Source of the DNA: CAZEDU01 sp964511185
GTDB lineage: Bacteria; Myxococcota; Myxococcia; Myxococcales; Myxococcaceae
DNA length: 6,156 bases
Reading direction: 5' to 3'
NCBI GenBank assembly: GCA_964511185.1
Contig: CAZEDU010000187.1
Span: 1-6,156, forward strand
Shown here: one piece after another, positions 5,522 to 6,156 of the stretch
How positions within the stretch are numbered: position 1 is the first letter of the stretch
Layout: every line of letters starts with the position of its first letter
Made by a program: the position numbers and the translations under genes
The notes under the pieces: model-generated
What the model was told of the DNA's origin: nothing
Databases searched by the model: none
Seen by the model: only the letters and a program-made list of their open reading frames with translations

Positions 5522-6156
5522 ATGGCCAAGATCATCGGCATCGACCTCGGCACCACCAACAGCTGTGTCGCCATCATGGAAGGCAACCAGCCCAAGGTGA
5601 TCGAGAACTCGGAAGGTGCGCGGACGACGCCGTCGATCGTCGCGTACATGGAGGACGGCGAAGTGCTGGTCGGCGCACCGGCCAAGCGCCAGGCTGTCAC
5701 CAATCCCAGGAACACCCTCTTCGCGGTGAAGCGCCTGATCGGCCGCCGCTTCGAGGAGAAGGAAGTGCAGAAGGACATCGCGCTGATGCCCTACAGCATC
5801 GTCAAGGCGGACAACGGCGACGCCTGGGTCGAGGTGCGCGGCAAGAAGATCGCGCCGCCGCAGGTCAGCGCCGAGGTGCTGCGCAAGATGAAGAAGACCG
5901 CCGAGGACTACCTGGGCGAGACGGTCACCGAGGCGGTGATCACGGTCCCCGCGTACTTCAACGACTCGCAGCGCCAGGCGACCAAGGACGCGGGCCGCAT
6001 CGCGGGCCTGGAAGTCAAGCGCATCATCAACGAGCCCACCGCGGCCGCGCTCGCGTTCGGCCTCGACAAGAAGGACGAGAAGGGCGACCGCAAGATCGCC
6101 GTCTACGACCTGGGCGGCGGCACGTTCGACATCTCGATCATCGAGATCGCCGACGT
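5522..6156 (+). CDS. dnaK: Molecular chaperone DnaK (Hsp70), N-terminal part only
   Basis: DnaK is the cytoplasmic ATP-driven Hsp70 chaperone that binds exposed hydrophobic segments of unfolded proteins and works with DnaJ and GrpE. The window holds 211 complete codons, about the first third of the usual 640 or so residues, and the frame is open to the right edge. Visible ATPase-domain landmarks are the first phosphate loop IGIDLGTTNS (5-14), Lys70 in FAVKRLIGRRF (the catalytic lysine), the insert segment DNGDAWVEV typical of Gram-negative DnaK (97-105), VITVPAYFNDSQRQATKDAG (139-158, with Pro143), INEPTAAALAFG (169-180, with Glu171) and the second phosphate loop VYDLGGGTFDISII (194-207, Asp196 and Thr201). 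The substrate-binding domain lies beyond the window. It follows grpE and has its own candidate sigma32 promoter, so heat induction is expected. dnaJ would be expected next but is not visible. Confidence 0.99.
   Translation, partial: MAKIIGIDLGTTNSCVAIMEGNQPKVIENSEGARTTPSIVAYMEDGEVLVGAPAKRQAVTNPRNTLFAVKRLIGRRFEEKEVQKDIALMPYSIVKADNGDAWVEVRGKKIAPPQVSAEVLRKMKKTAEDYLGETVTEAVITVPAYFNDSQRQATKDAGRIAGLEVKRIINEPTAAALAFGLDKKDEKGDRKIAVYDLGGGTFDISIIEIAD

Noticed and set aside
1..6156. A novel defence, mobile or biosynthetic system
   Set aside because: Every long coding region is a recognised core gene in a known type of order; no repeat array, integrase, transposase, toxin-antitoxin pair or compositional break was seen.

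Overview
The window looks like a chromosomal housekeeping segment from a GC-rich betaproteobacterium. This rests on very high GC with strong G/C bias at third codon positions, on the protein sequences (HrcA, HemH and DnaK read like betaproteobacterial family members), and on the gene order nadK <-> hrcA-hemH-grpE-dnaK. An order of this kind, with ferrochelatase between hrcA and grpE, is known from Burkholderiales-type genomes. Genus cannot be decided from the sequence alone. I see no mobile element, CRISPR array, tRNA or rRNA.

Left part (1-2575, minus strand): a two-gene unit, nadK (NAD kinase) followed after only 2 bases by recN (SMC-like DNA repair ATPase). recN starts at a GTG at 1646 and runs off the left edge, probably missing only its last few residues. 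The long plus-strand open frames over this region are antisense shadows.

Middle (2576-2634): a 59-base divergent promoter region. A TAGAAT -10-like element serves hrcA, and a TTTAAT element lies very close to the nadK start.

Right part (2635-6156, plus strand): hrcA (heat-shock repressor), hemH (ferrochelatase, GTG start), grpE (nucleotide exchange factor) and the first third of dnaK (Hsp70), which runs off the right edge. Two good candidate heat-shock sigma factor (RpoH/sigma32) promoters are visible: one overlaps the hemH stop codon and drives grpE, the other lies in the grpE-dnaK gap with a perfect CCCCATTT -10 element. The grpE leader folds into three successive perfect hairpins, and the dnaK leader carries three copies of TTTTCCA.

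Functionally, GrpE and DnaK (with DnaJ, presumably beyond the edge) form the Hsp70 folding machine. HrcA is a repressor of chaperone genes, yet no CIRCE operator is present here, so its target is probably elsewhere (typically groESL). No new enzyme system is present. The most interesting signals are regulatory: the structured grpE leader, the layered promoters, a stem just before hemH, and a G7 run at the nadK/recN junction.
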